Of a stretch of 57,300 nt of DNA, positions 48,125-57,300 are shown in pieces. Origin of the DNA: an uncultured Pelagibacteraceae bacterium (lineage in GTDB: Bacteria > Pseudomonadota > Alphaproteobacteria > Pelagibacterales > Pelagibacteraceae); assembly GCA_902523185.1 (NCBI GenBank), contig CABYYJ010000007.1, positions 1-57,300 on the forward strand, written 5' to 3'. The translations under genes and the position numbers were made by a program. Numbering within the stretch: the first letter of the stretch is position 1; the number at the start of each line of letters is the position of its first letter. The notes under the pieces were generated by a model. It did no database searches. It saw only the letters and a program-made list of their open reading frames with translations, and was not told the DNA's origin.

Positions 48125-48589
48125 TCAAGTATTTTTTTTATGATAATAATCTAGAATCCCTTGAAGTATAAATTGAGCAGAATTCTCGTTTAATTTCTTC
48201 ACTTTTTTTGATGAATTAATTGATAAATTATTAGATAGATTAAAGGCTCCCTGGCTTGATAGTCTCTCATCCCATAAAGTGATATTTTCTGTAATATCTT
48301 TTGAAAGATTTTTAGCTAGATCTTTAGCCGATTGTGAAGAAGGCCCCTCCGTTCCATCCATATTAATTGGATTACCTATGACTATTCCGTCTATGTCATA
48401 TTTTTTAACAATTTTCTTAATTTGATCAACTAGGTCTCTATAATTTTCTTTAATAATCGTGGTGTATGGCGTAGCTACAATTTTATTTTCATCTGATAGA
48501 GCTATTCCTATTCTTTTGCCGCCAGGATCAATACCTATTAATCTTGATTTTTTCCTTGTTTTTTCAATAAATACGTCAATATCGAGCAT
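48125..48589 (-). CDS. ruvX: YqgF/RuvX family nuclease (Holliday junction resolvase-like)
   Basis: RNase H-fold protein, implicated in 16S rRNA 5'-end maturation and also described as a Holliday junction resolvase homologue. The 154-residue product has 'LIGIDPGGKRIGIALSD' (about 17-33), 'GIVIGNPINMDGTEGPSS' (about 68-85) and 'LWDERLSSQGAFN' (about 102-114), the acidic active-site motifs of the family. First gene of the minus-strand set, with 35 bases to pyrB and divergent from gatC (51 bases). Confidence 0.92.
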   Translation of the reverse strand: MLDIDVFIEKTRKKSRLIGIDPGGKRIGIALSDENKIVATPYTTIIKENYRDLVDQIKKIVKKYDIDGIVIGNPINMDGTEGPSSQSAKDLAKNLSKDITENITLWDERLSSQGAFNLSNNLSINSSKKVKKLNENSAQFILQGILDYYHKKNT

Positions 48590-48640
48590 GAAATTTACCT
48601 AATTTGTGATAAAACACATTTAAATTAACTTATTGCACAA

Positions 48641-48927
48641 ATGTCCTTAGATAAAGAGAAAATTAAACATGTAGCAAAATTAGCTCGAATTTCAGTTGAT
48701 GAAGCTAAAGTAGATAGCTTAACCAAAGATTTAAACTCAATTTTCAAGTTTATTGAACAATTAAATGAACTGAATACTGATAAAGTTGAACCATTAACAT
48801 CGATTTTAAACCAGTCTTTGAGATCAAGAAAAGACGAAATCAGTGATGGCAAGATAAGAGAAAAAATTCTTAAAAATTCTCCAAAAAAAAATGAGGAGTT
48901 TTTTGTAGTTCCAAAGGTGGTTGAGTA

Positions 48928-48928
<1 letters not shown>
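48641..48928 (+). CDS. gatC: aspartyl/glutamyl-tRNA amidotransferase subunit C
   Basis: Small subunit that stabilises GatA in the GatCAB complex, which converts misacylated Glu-tRNA(Gln) and/or Asp-tRNA(Asn) to the correct amide. At 95 residues it is the usual length. '[20 protein letters not shown]' (about 6-25) and '[16 protein letters not shown]' (about 41-56) match the family. The stop codon overlaps the gatA start by one base. Confidence 0.94.
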
Positions 48929-50381
<1,453 letters not shown>

Positions 50382-50385
<4 letters not shown>

Positions 50386-51851
50386 GCAAAGAAAAATTTG
50401 ATTATTTTATAAATGGTGAGAAAGGGAAGTATGAAGTAGTTATAGGTTTAGAAGTCCATGCTCAAGTCCTTTCTAATTCTAAACTTTTTTCAGGCTCCTC
50501 AACTAAATTCGGAGCTGATCCTAACAAACAAGTAAGTTTAATTGACTCTGCTTTTCCCGGAATGCTACCAGTTATCAATGAGGAGTGTGTGAAACAAGCT
50601 ATAAGAACAGGCTTAGGTTTAAATGCAAAAATAAATAATTATTCAGTATTTGATAGAAAAAATTATTTTTATGCAGATCTTCCACAGGGCTACCAGATTT
50701 CCCAATATAAAAATCCTATTGTTGGTGAAGGAAAAGTTTTACTGGATATGCCTTATGGTTCAAAAGAAATTGGCATTGAAAGGCTTCATTTAGAACAGGA
50801 CGCAGGTAAAAGTATCCATGATATGGATCCTTCAAGCACTTATGTTGATTTAAATCGTTCTGGAATAGCTTTAATGGAAATCGTTAGCAAACCCCATCTT
50901 CGTTCGCCCGATGAAGTAAATGCTTACATAAAAAAATTAAGAACCATTATGAGATACTTGGGCACATGTGATGGCAATATGCAAGAAGGTTCATTAAGAG
51001 CGGATGTAAATGTATCAGTAAGAAAAGTAGGCGATAAAAATTTCGGCACAAGATGTGAAATTAAAAATGTAAATTCAATTAAATTTATGCAAATGGCGAT
51101 TGAATATGAGGCTAATCGACAGGTTGAATTACTAGAAGATGGAAAAAAGATAGATCAAGAAACAAGATTATTTGATACAAAAAAAAATGAAACAAGATCA
51201 ATGAGATCAAAAGAAGATGCTCACGATTATAGATACTTTCCTGATCCAGATCTTTTACCCTTAAAACTTGAACAAAAATTAATTGATGATTTAAAAAAAT
51301 CTTTGCCTGAGTTGCCAGATAATAAGAAGGAGAGATTTATTCAAGAATATGGGCTTAACTCATACGAAGCAAACGTATTGGTTTCCGAAAAAGAAATCTC
51401 TGATTATTATGAGAAAGTTGCAAAACTATCTGACAAAAAACTAGCAGCTACATGGATGATGGGTGATTTATTTGCAATGCTCAACGACAAAGGACTAAAT
51501 ATTTCTAATTCACCAATTTCTGCTAAAAATTTTGCTGAGTTAGTACAATCAATTAAATCTGGAGAGATTTCAGGAAGAATAGCAAAAGAAGTTTTCGAAA
51601 TTATGGTTGAAAGCGGTGATAACCCAAAAAAAATCATAGAGTCAAAAGGGATGAAACAACAAAGCGATCCTAAAGAATTAGAGAAAATAATTAATGAAAT
51701 ACTATCAAAAAATAAAGATAAAGTTGATCAATATAAAGCTGGAAAAGAAAAATTGTTTGGTTTTTTTGTTGGACAGGTTATGAAATTATCTGGTGGGAAA
51801 GCAAACCCTCAATTGACAAATGAAATTCTGAAAAAACTTTTAAAAGGCTAA
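50382..51851 (+). CDS. gatB: aspartyl/glutamyl-tRNA amidotransferase subunit B
   Basis: Kinase and tRNA-binding subunit: activates the misacylated carboxylate with ATP, then amidates it. The 489-residue product has '[20 protein letters not shown]' (about 18-37), 'LEQDAGKS' and '[20 protein letters not shown]' (about 274-293), plus the C-terminal YqeY-like tRNA-binding tail. ATG at 50382 (ATGA overlap with gatA) is preferred to the in-frame GTG at 50373. Confidence 0.97.
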
Positions 51852-51853
51852 TT

Positions 51854-52507
51854 ATGCCTAAGAAATTAGATTTAACTGAAAATCTTGAAAAATACATTAT
51901 TGATCATTCAGAATCTTTAACTGATATTCAGAAAGAGATAATTCAATATAATATAAGTCTTGGTGATCAACAGAGATTACAGATTTCAGTTTCTCAAGCA
52001 CAATTTCTACAAACATTAATTAAAATCTCTAATATTAAAAAGATTTTAGAAATAGGAAGTTTTACAGGTTTTAGCGCTTTATCAATGGCCTTAGCCCTTC
52101 CATCTGATGGTCTTCTAATTAGCTTAGATAAAAGTCCTGAATTCAGTATGAAAGCACAATCATTTTATAAAAAAGCAAACGAAAAAAAAATAAAGCAAAT
52201 TGTAAAACCTGCTACTGAAAGCTTAAATGAATTGAAAGATTCAAGTCAAAGATTTGATTTAATTTTTATTGATGCTGATAAGGAAAATTACCTTAAATAC
52301 TATGAAGCATCTATGGATCTTATTAATAAAAATGGACTTATTGTTATAGATAATGTTTTATGGCACGGAGAAGTAATAGATGATACGAAAAATGATAAAT
52401 TTACAAATATTATAAGGGAATTTAATACACACATTAAGAAAGATAGCAGAGTTGCAAAAAATATTATTCCAATAGGTGATGGACTTACAATTTGTATTAA
52501 AAAATAA
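51854..52507 (+). CDS. SAM-dependent O-methyltransferase (caffeoyl-CoA/catechol type)
   Basis: Class I methyltransferase of the O-methyltransferase family 3. The 217-residue product has the SAM-binding 'KILEIGSFTGFSALSMALAL' (63-82), the 'LDKSPE' acidic end of strand 2, and the metal-binding 'DLIFIDADKENYLKYYE' (about 134-150) with 'LIVIDNVLWHGEV' (about 159-171). Bacterial homologues have broad or unknown substrates. Some are linked to tRNA modification (TrmR). It starts two bases after gatB and overlaps trhO by one base, which favours an RNA-related role, though this is only context. Confidence 0.8.
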   Translation: MPKKLDLTENLEKYIIDHSESLTDIQKEIIQYNISLGDQQRLQISVSQAQFLQTLIKISNIKKILEIGSFTGFSALSMALALPSDGLLISLDKSPEFSMKAQSFYKKANEKKIKQIVKPATESLNELKDSSQRFDLIFIDADKENYLKYYEASMDLINKNGLIVIDNVLWHGEVIDDTKNDKFTNIIREFNTHIKKDSRVAKNIIPIGDGLTICIKK

Positions 52508-53412
52508 TGTATACAATTTTTGGTTTTTATAAGTTTAAAAAGATTAAATTTTTGAAAAAATCTAAATCTTTATTTCAAAAAGAAATTTTTAAAAATAATG
52601 TAAGGGGCACAATAATTTTATCAGCAGAGGGCATAAATGGAACAATTGCAGGCAAAAAAGATGATATTAGTAAAATAATAAAGATTATAAAAAGACAATA
52701 TCGGTTCAAGAATTTTGATAGTAAGAATATTTCTGAGAGTCTTTTTCAACCATTCCACAAAGGTAAAATAAAAATCAAAAATGAAGTTATTCCATTGGGT
52801 TTAAAAATAAACCCAAAGAATAAAAAACTTAATAGATATGTTTCTGGAAAGTCATGGAATAAACTTATTTCAAATAAAAAAACTTTAGTAATAGACGCTA
52901 GAAAACCATTTGAATATGAAGTGGGCACATTTAAAAATTCCATAAATCCAAATATTCAAAATTTTAGAGATTTTCCAAAATATCTAAAAAAAGTCGATAA
53001 AGCTAAACCTGTAGCAATGTTCTGTACAGGAGGAATTAGATGCGAAAAGGCCTCCATATTCTTAAAAAGAAAAGGTTTTAAAAATGTTTTTCAATTAAAA
53101 GGTGGAATACTTAATTATTTGAAAAAAACTGAGAGGAAAGACAGTCTATGGAAAGGTGAATGTTTTGTTTTTGATAATAGAGTATCTCTTAAACACAAAT
53201 TAAAACAAGGAACTTACTCTGTATGCAGTGGATGTCGAATGACTTTTTCAATAAAAGATAAAAAATCTTATAAATATGAAGAAGGTGTTTCGTGCCCAAG
53301 GTGTTATGACACACTCTCAAATTCACAAAAAACAAGATTTCGTATGAGGCAAAATCAAATTAATCTTGCTAAAAAAGATGGAAGAAAGCATAAATTTCAA
53401 AAGGAATATTAA
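52507..53412 (+). CDS. trhO: tRNA uridine(34) hydroxylase, rhodanese family
   Basis: TrhO (YceA) makes 5-hydroxyuridine at tRNA wobble position 34 using molecular oxygen. The 301-residue product has the N-terminal domain (about 1-110, 'LSAEGINGTIAG' at about 37-48), a rhodanese domain with Cys173 in 'MFCTGGIRCEKAS' (C179 also present), and a C-terminal region with paired cysteines ('CSGCRMTF', 'CPRCYDTL'). Standard family architecture. Its start overlaps the methyltransferase stop (TAATG). The next gene starts two bases downstream. Confidence 0.9.
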   Translation: MYTIFGFYKFKKIKFLKKSKSLFQKEIFKNNVRGTIILSAEGINGTIAGKKDDISKIIKIIKRQYRFKNFDSKNISESLFQPFHKGKIKIKNEVIPLGLKINPKNKKLNRYVSGKSWNKLISNKKTLVIDARKPFEYEVGTFKNSINPNIQNFRDFPKYLKKVDKAKPVAMFCTGGIRCEKASIFLKRKGFKNVFQLKGGILNYLKKTERKDSLWKGECFVFDNRVSLKHKLKQGTYSVCSGCRMTFSIKDKKSYKYEEGVSCPRCYDTLSNSQKTRFRMRQNQINLAKKDGRKHKFQKEY

Positions 53413-53414
53413 TT

Positions 53415-54776
53415 ATGGATTTGACTAAAGGTTCAATATGGCAACTCTTAAGAAAAGTGACCATACCTGCAAGCACAGGATCCCTATTTCAAACTTTTTA
53501 TAATCTAGTCGATACTTATTTTGCAGGTAGAATTTCACCAGAAGCGTTAGCAGCTATTGCAAAATCATGGCCAATATACTTCATAGCAATAGCTGTTGCG
53601 GTCGGTATTGGAGCTGGAACTACAGCTTTAATCAGCAATTCAATTGGAGCCAAGGAAGATAGAAAAGCCTCAATGTACGTTGCTCAGTCAATAGTATTAG
53701 CAATCGTAATTTCAATTTTCGTAACTTTATTTGGCTTAAATTTTTCTGATGAACTCTTGAGAATTATGGGCTCTACTGAAGAAAGTATAATCTTAACACG
53801 CGAATATTTAGATATTATTTTTTTTGGAGCTATCATTGTATTAGTTCAATTATCTTTGAACGGAACTTTAAATGCCCAAGGTGATACAAAAAGTTATAGA
53901 AATGTTTTGATTGTTACCTTTTTCTTAAATATTTTTTTAAATCCATTATTTATTTTTGGTTATGGATTTATACCAGCATTTGGTATTGCTGGTTTAGCTA
54001 TCGCTACGCTTGTTTCTCAGTGTATCGGCTTAATATATTTAGCTAACAAAGTTTATTGCTGTAAATTAAAAAAATTCCTTTATCTAGAATGCTTCAAACC
54101 AAAAATTGAGTACTTAAGCTTTCTCTTCAAACAATCAGTGCCAATAATGTTTACTATGTTGATGATAATGTTTGGAGTATTCAATATTTTCTATTTTGTT
54201 GGTCAGTTTGGAGAATTAGCTACAGCGGGTTATGGTACTGCTGTAAGAATAGAACAAGTTTTATTGTTACCAGTCATAGGTTTAAATACTGCTGTTTTAT
54301 CAATTGCAGGTCAAAATTTTGGAGCAAAAATGTATTTCAGAGTAAAAGAAGTATATGGAAAAGCTCTGTTGTTCGGTTCAGGATTTATGGTATTAGCAGG
54401 TATATTTGTTTATTTAACTTCAGAAATTATAATATCTTTTTTTACTAATGATTTAGAAGTAATCCGAAGAGGTGCACTTTACTTACAGGTAGCAGCTTTA
54501 ATTGGGCCAGTGTATCCAGTTTTCTTTATTACCTCTGCTTTATTCCAGGCACTGAAAAGACCAATTTTTAGTTTGTACATGACAATCCTAAGACTAACGT
54601 TAATACCATTTATGTCGTTATGGTATGTAATAAATATTAGAAATGGCGAGTATCAAGATATTTTTTATACGATTTTAGTAACAAACTGGATGATGGGATT
54701 AGTTGTATTAACTTTCGTACCATTTTTTTTAAAGAAAGTATTTAGGATTTCTTTAAAAAAATTACTTGTATTCTAG
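53415..54776 (+). CDS. MATE-family efflux transporter
   Basis: Inner-membrane Na+- or H+-coupled antiporter of the multidrug and toxin extrusion family. The 453-residue product has about twelve predicted helices in two pseudo-symmetric halves. The first half begins 'TIPASTGSLFQTFYNLVDTY' (about 16-35), typical of the MATE N-terminus, and 'LNGTLNAQGDTKSYRNVL' (about 148-165) is the intracellular loop motif. Substrate cannot be predicted. It overlaps the convergent ABC permease gene by 15 bases. Confidence 0.9.
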   Translation: MDLTKGSIWQLLRKVTIPASTGSLFQTFYNLVDTYFAGRISPEALAAIAKSWPIYFIAIAVAVGIGAGTTALISNSIGAKEDRKASMYVAQSIVLAIVISIFVTLFGLNFSDELLRIMGSTEESIILTREYLDIIFFGAIIVLVQLSLNGTLNAQGDTKSYRNVLIVTFFLNIFLNPLFIFGYGFIPAFGIAGLAIATLVSQCIGLIYLANKVYCCKLKKFLYLECFKPKIEYLSFLFKQSVPIMFTMLMIMFGVFNIFYFVGQFGELATAGYGTAVRIEQVLLLPVIGLNTAVLSIAGQNFGAKMYFRVKEVYGKALLFGSGFMVLAGIFVYLTSEIIISFFTNDLEVIRRGALYLQVAALIGPVYPVFFITSALFQALKRPIFSLYMTILRLTLIPFMSLWYVINIRNGEYQDIFYTILVTNWMMGLVVLTFVPFFLKKVFRISLKKLLVF

Positions 54777-55496
54777 TTTATTCTCTAATTTTCTTACAAA
54801 ATAGGATACTACCAGGATTAGCACCAGGTATTCTAGAATTAAAAAAGTATAAATTTCTAAGGGCCTGTAAGTAGTGGTGACCAGCTCATTAGCTTTTCTT
54901 GTTAAATCTCCTATACCTATAATTGATACTAGAGAGGACATTTTTAAAACATAAACAAATTGATTTCCCATGGCTGGTAATACAACTTTAATCGCTTGCG
55001 GAAGAATTACTAATCTCATCTTTCTCCAGAAATCCATTCCTAAAGACTCTGATACTTCATGTTGACCTTTTGAAATTGAATTAATTCCTGCTCTAAAAAT
55101 TTCTGCTTGAAACGCACTCTCACTAATGGTCAATGCTATTATTCCAGATACGAATGGCGAGAAACTTACTCCAATCATGATTGGAAGGCCATAATAAATC
55201 CAAAGAATTAAAACTAATAAAGGGATGGCTCTAACAATTTCTACGTATGTTATGTTAAAATAAGTTAAGAATTTATTATTTGACAATGAAGGTAGAGCAA
55301 CTATCAAACCGATAATCATAGCTAGAATGATTGAAACTACTGAAATATAAATCGTAGTTGTAATTCCACTAATTAAAAATTTAAGATTAGTTAAACCATC
55401 TATATTATCTGGACTTAGAATATACCAACCCCATTCATAGTTAGAACTACATCCTTGAAGTAAAAATAGAATAGAAATTATTTTTAAAAATTTCAC
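54762..55496 (-). CDS. amino-acid-type ABC transporter permease with lipobox-like N-terminus
   Basis: Permease of the polar amino acid uptake (HisM/GlnP) family. The 244-residue protein has the coupling loop 'SISKGQHEVSESLGMDFWRK' (about 142-161) that docks the ATPase, and five or so membrane helices. Unusually the protein begins with a short hydrophobic stretch followed by L-L-Q-G-C-S-S (Cys16), which looks like a lipoprotein signal, then about 20 polar/aromatic residues ('NYEWGWYILSPDNIDGL') before the first normal membrane helix. The substrate-binding protein gene lies 41 bases upstream. No ATPase or second permease is next to it. Confidence 0.88.
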   Translation of the reverse strand: MKFLKIISILFLLQGCSSNYEWGWYILSPDNIDGLTNLKFLISGITTTIYISVVSIILAMIIGLIVALPSLSNNKFLTYFNITYVEIVRAIPLLVLILWIYYGLPIMIGVSFSPFVSGIIALTISESAFQAEIFRAGINSISKGQHEVSESLGMDFWRKMRLVILPQAIKVVLPAMGNQFVYVLKMSSLVSIIGIGDLTRKANELVTTTYRPLEIYTFLILEYLVLILVVSYFVRKLENKLEYK

Positions 55497-55537
55497 TAAT
55501 TGACTATATTTGTAAATAGGAGGTATTGAAACTTAAA

Positions 55538-56308
55538 TTATAAGCTTTTTAGATCGTACTTTGCTAATAAAGTTTTAAAAAATCCGGATGATTTCTTTTT
55601 CTTAATCCAATTGCTGACGTAATCATTCCACACTTTGTCGCCTTTTGGAACCATCATAGCTAAAAATGCTGGATTTTTTCCTCCATCAGGAACTATAGCT
55701 AATTGAGGATATTTAATAACTAGTTTGTTTGCTTCTGTTGAACTTGTTATATTTCCATCAGCTCTTCCTGCTAAAACTTCTTGAAAGTCTCTTGCAGGAG
55801 CTTCAACTGACTGAAGTTTTGATTTTGGAAAAAATTCTTTTGCTTTTTCTTCCTGAGATGTTCCTAACGTTGTAGCTATTGTAACACTACTATTATTTAA
55901 AGACTCCCAAGTTGAAAATTTTTTTAAATTCTTTTTTAAAACAAGTGGGACTGTTGCATACTTGTAATATGTAGCGGTAAATCCGGCAACTTCTGCTCTC
56001 TTTGCTGTTTTGGTTACACTTGTTGATATATCGTATCTATCAGCTGTTATTCCTGCAACAATAGTTTTCCACTCTGCAGGCACAAATTTCACTTCCACGC
56101 CTAAATCTTTAGCTAGCTCATTCATCACGTCAATATCAAATCCTTTGTACTTGTTTGTTTTTGGATCTTTCATTGACATTGGATCCCAGTCTCCTGTTGT
56201 ACCAACTCTTAACTCTCCACTTTTTTTGATTGAGTCTAGTTTAGATGCCGCTTGAGCACTTGTTGTTACAAGTAATACTAATAATATTGAAAAAATCTTT
56301 TTAATCAC
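55538..56308 (-). CDS. periplasmic amino-acid-binding protein (SBP family 3)
   Basis: Solute-binding protein for the neighbouring permease. The 256-residue product has a Sec signal peptide (about 1-20, cleaved near 'AQA-A') and a family 3 fold beginning '[19 protein letters not shown]' (about 29-47), with '[15 protein letters not shown]' (about 54-68) and '[16 protein letters not shown]' (about 92-107), the region that binds the alpha-amino and carboxyl groups. Ligand unknown; the cyclohexadienyl dehydratase (PheC)-like branch of the same fold is an alternative. Divergent from umuD. A 124-base region lies between them. Confidence 0.88.
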   Translation of the reverse strand: MIKKIFSILLVLLVTTSAQAASKLDSIKKSGELRVGTTGDWDPMSMKDPKTNKYKGFDIDVMNELAKDLGVEVKFVPAEWKTIVAGITADRYDISTSVTKTAKRAEVAGFTATYYKYATVPLVLKKNLKKFSTWESLNNSSVTIATTLGTSQEEKAKEFFPKSKLQSVEAPARDFQEVLAGRADGNITSSTEANKLVIKYPQLAIVPDGGKNPAFLAMMVPKGDKVWNDYVSNWIKKKKSSGFFKTLLAKYDLKSL

Positions 56309-56368
56309 ATTATGTTATTAGCTAATCTCTCTCTTTTTTTCGATTTGCAATTTGACCCACTTTAACAA

Positions 56369-56381
56369 CCTTTTGAAAAGG
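56369..56381. promoter_or_regulatory. palindrome in the divergent SBP-umuD region (possible operator)
   Basis: CCTTTT-G-AAAAGG is a perfect inverted repeat with a one-base centre, ending three bases before the umuD -35 element and about 60 bases upstream of the binding-protein start codon. Position suggests a regulator site for either direction. It is not the LexA consensus, and no regulator is identified. Confidence 0.28.
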
Positions 56382-56383
56382 GG

Positions 56384-56413
56384 TTGACTGAAAGGTAGTT
56401 TATCAGCTATAAA
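56384..56413 (+). promoter_or_regulatory. sigma-70 promoter of umuDC
   Basis: TTGACT (56384-56389) followed by TATAAA (56408-56413) with an 18-base spacer, or CTATAA (56407-56412) with 17 bases. Transcription would start near 56420, leaving only about 13 bases before the umuD ATG. The LexA-type operator begins immediately after the -10 element. Confidence 0.65.
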
Positions 56414-56428
56414 GAACAAAACAAGAAC
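56414..56428. promoter_or_regulatory. LexA box (GAAC-N7-GAAC) over the umuDC start
   Basis: GAAC (56414-56417), seven bases, GAAC (56425-56428). Read on the other strand this is GTTC-N7-GTTC, the direct-repeat LexA operator known from alphaproteobacteria, and it overlaps the predicted transcription start of a canonical SOS operon. Repressor binding here would block promoter clearance. lexA itself is not in the window. Confidence 0.75.
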
Positions 56429-56432
56429 ATTT

Positions 56433-56828
56433 ATGAAGTTAACAATACCTTATTATTTACATAAAGTGGGAGCTGGTTTTCCTTCTCCGGCAACAGATTA
56501 TATTGAGGATGATATAGATCTAAACTCTCATCTCATAACAAATGCACCAGCTACTTTCATCATTAGAGTACAAGGTAAATCTATGACTAATGTGGGTATA
56601 TATGATGGAGATCTATTAATAGTAGATAAAAGTTTAAACCCAAAAAATTTCTCCACTGTTATAGCAAATATCAACGAAGAACTGGTAGTCAAAACTCTGG
56701 TTAAAAGTAAGGGCAACAACTACTTAACATCAGGTTCAAAAAATACATCAGATCAAATTAATTTAACAGATAATCCAGAAATAATAATTTGGGGAGTAGT
56801 AACATATGTCATACACAAACAGCAGTAG
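56433..56828 (+). CDS. umuD: translesion polymerase V subunit UmuD
   Basis: S24-family self-cleaving protein. RecA-stimulated cleavage yields UmuD', which joins UmuC to form polymerase V. The 131-residue product has the cleavage site as A14-G15 ('[11 protein letters not shown]'; Cys-Gly in E. coli), catalytic Ser50 ('[20 protein letters not shown]', about 46-65) and Lys87 ('LVVKTL'). Spacing from cleavage site to Ser to Lys (35 and 37) equals that of E. coli UmuD. The N-terminal arm is about ten residues shorter. The absence of a DNA-binding domain rules out LexA. Its 3' end overlaps umuC by 23 bases. Confidence 0.96.
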   Translation: MKLTIPYYLHKVGAGFPSPATDYIEDDIDLNSHLITNAPATFIIRVQGKSMTNVGIYDGDLLIVDKSLNPKNFSTVIANINEELVVKTLVKSKGNNYLTSGSKNTSDQINLTDNPEIIIWGVVTYVIHKQQ

Positions 56829-57300
56829 AAAAAAAGTTGCATTAATTGACTGTAATTCATTTTATGTTTCTTGTGAAAGATTATTCAATCCCAAAATACA
56901 AAATGTACCAGTTGTTGTGTTATCTAATAATGATGGATGTGTAATATCAAGATCTACTGAAGCAAAAAAACTTGGGATAAGAATGGGAGAACCATATTTT
57001 AAAGTAAAAGATTTAGTTAAAAAGAACAACGTTCAGATATTTTCTTCAAACTATGCATTGTATGGAGACCTTTCTAGACGAGTGATGAAAGTTTTAAAAG
57101 GTTTTACTGATAAAATTGAAATCTATTCAATAGACGAAGCATTTTTAGATTTATCACATATCAAAGATGAACAAGTCGAAGAATATGGAAAACAAATAAG
57201 AGAAAGAGTTTTAAAATGGACGGGAATACCAACAAGTGTAGGAATTTCAAATACAAAAACTTTAAGTAAAGTTGCAAATCATATTGCCAAAAAAAATAAA
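56806..57300 (+). CDS. umuC: translesion DNA polymerase V subunit UmuC (5' part)
   Basis: Y-family polymerase that copies past DNA lesions. Only the first 165 codons are in the window and the frame is open to the end. Catalytic residues are present: D15 in '[13 protein letters not shown]', D110 and E111 in '[12 protein letters not shown]', and the '[19 protein letters not shown]' (about 36-54) and '[18 protein letters not shown]' (about 146-163) segments match UmuC better than DinB. ATG at 56806 gives a 23-base overlap with umuD, implying translational coupling. The next possible start would delete the catalytic D15 region. Confidence 0.95.
   Translation, partial: MSYTNSSRKKVALIDCNSFYVSCERLFNPKIQNVPVVVLSNNDGCVISRSTEAKKLGIRMGEPYFKVKDLVKKNNVQIFSSNYALYGDLSRRVMKVLKGFTDKIEIYSIDEAFLDLSHIKDEQVEEYGKQIRERVLKWTGIPTSVGISNTKTLSKVANHIAKKNK

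Overview
The window looks like a stretch of chromosome from a streamlined, AT-rich marine alphaproteobacterium of the SAR11 (Pelagibacterales) type. The evidence is very low GC throughout, tiny or negative intergenic gaps, lysine/asparagine/isoleucine-rich proteins, a ribosomal/RNA-polymerase gene cluster in alphaproteobacterial order, and an operator with the alphaproteobacterial LexA-box spacing (GAAC-N7-GAAC) in front of umuDC. The lineage is inferred from gene content and style, not from a database match. No insertion sequence, prophage, CRISPR array or rRNA gene is visible, and no gap between genes exceeds about 150 bases.

Layout. (1) 1-5214: NAD kinase, a large surface protein with propeller-like repeats and a C-terminal beta-barrel, tRNA-Thr, a polytopic membrane protein and the 23S rRNA methyltransferase RlmB. 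(2) 5270-33987: about 28.7 kb, all on the + strand. It runs tRNA-Tyr, tRNA-Gly, tuf, tRNA-Trp, secE, nusG, rplKAJL, rpoBC, rpsLG, fusA, then the S10, spc and alpha operons (with secY and adk) to rplQ. No tuf follows fusA and no rpmD lies between rpsE and rplO. Within it I see a hairpin-plus-T-run between rplL and rpoB (candidate attenuator), a hairpin and promoter between rpoC and rpsL, and a promoter in front of rpsM. (3) 33998-41188: an RluA-family pseudouridine synthase, lipB, mgtE, panC, then galU-ugd followed by a secreted polysaccharide-lyase-like protein. (4) 41198-48589, - strand: ruvX, pyrB, a pyrC-like gene that lacks the HxH metal motif, plsY, topA, a PdxA-family paralogue and a RidA-family gene. 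(5) 48641-54776, + strand: gatCAB, an O-methyltransferase, trhO and a MATE transporter. (6) 54762-56308, - strand: an amino-acid-type ABC permease and its periplasmic binding protein, with no ATPase gene in view. (7) 56384-57300: an SOS-type promoter/operator, umuD and the 5' part of umuC, which runs off the window.

How the genes work together. Block 2 makes the transcription and translation machinery and the Sec translocon as one co-oriented unit with a few internal control points. GatCAB, RlmB, TrhO and the RluA-family enzyme add tRNA/rRNA maturation. GalU and Ugd would make UDP-glucose and then UDP-glucuronate, and the adjacent exported lyase-like protein suggests handling of a uronate-containing polymer. 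PyrB with a probably non-catalytic dihydroorotase-like partner resembles aspartate-transcarbamoylase complexes of the pseudomonad type. UmuDC gives damage-inducible translesion synthesis.

Most of the window is ordinary housekeeping. Points most worth a second look: the LexA box fused to an almost leaderless umuDC promoter, the rplL-rpoB hairpin, the degenerate PyrC, a Cys-to-Ser change in the second zinc site of RpoC, the GalU-Ugd-lyase cassette, the propeller/barrel surface protein, and an ABC permease that begins with a lipobox-like sequence. I did not find convincing evidence of a wholly new system.
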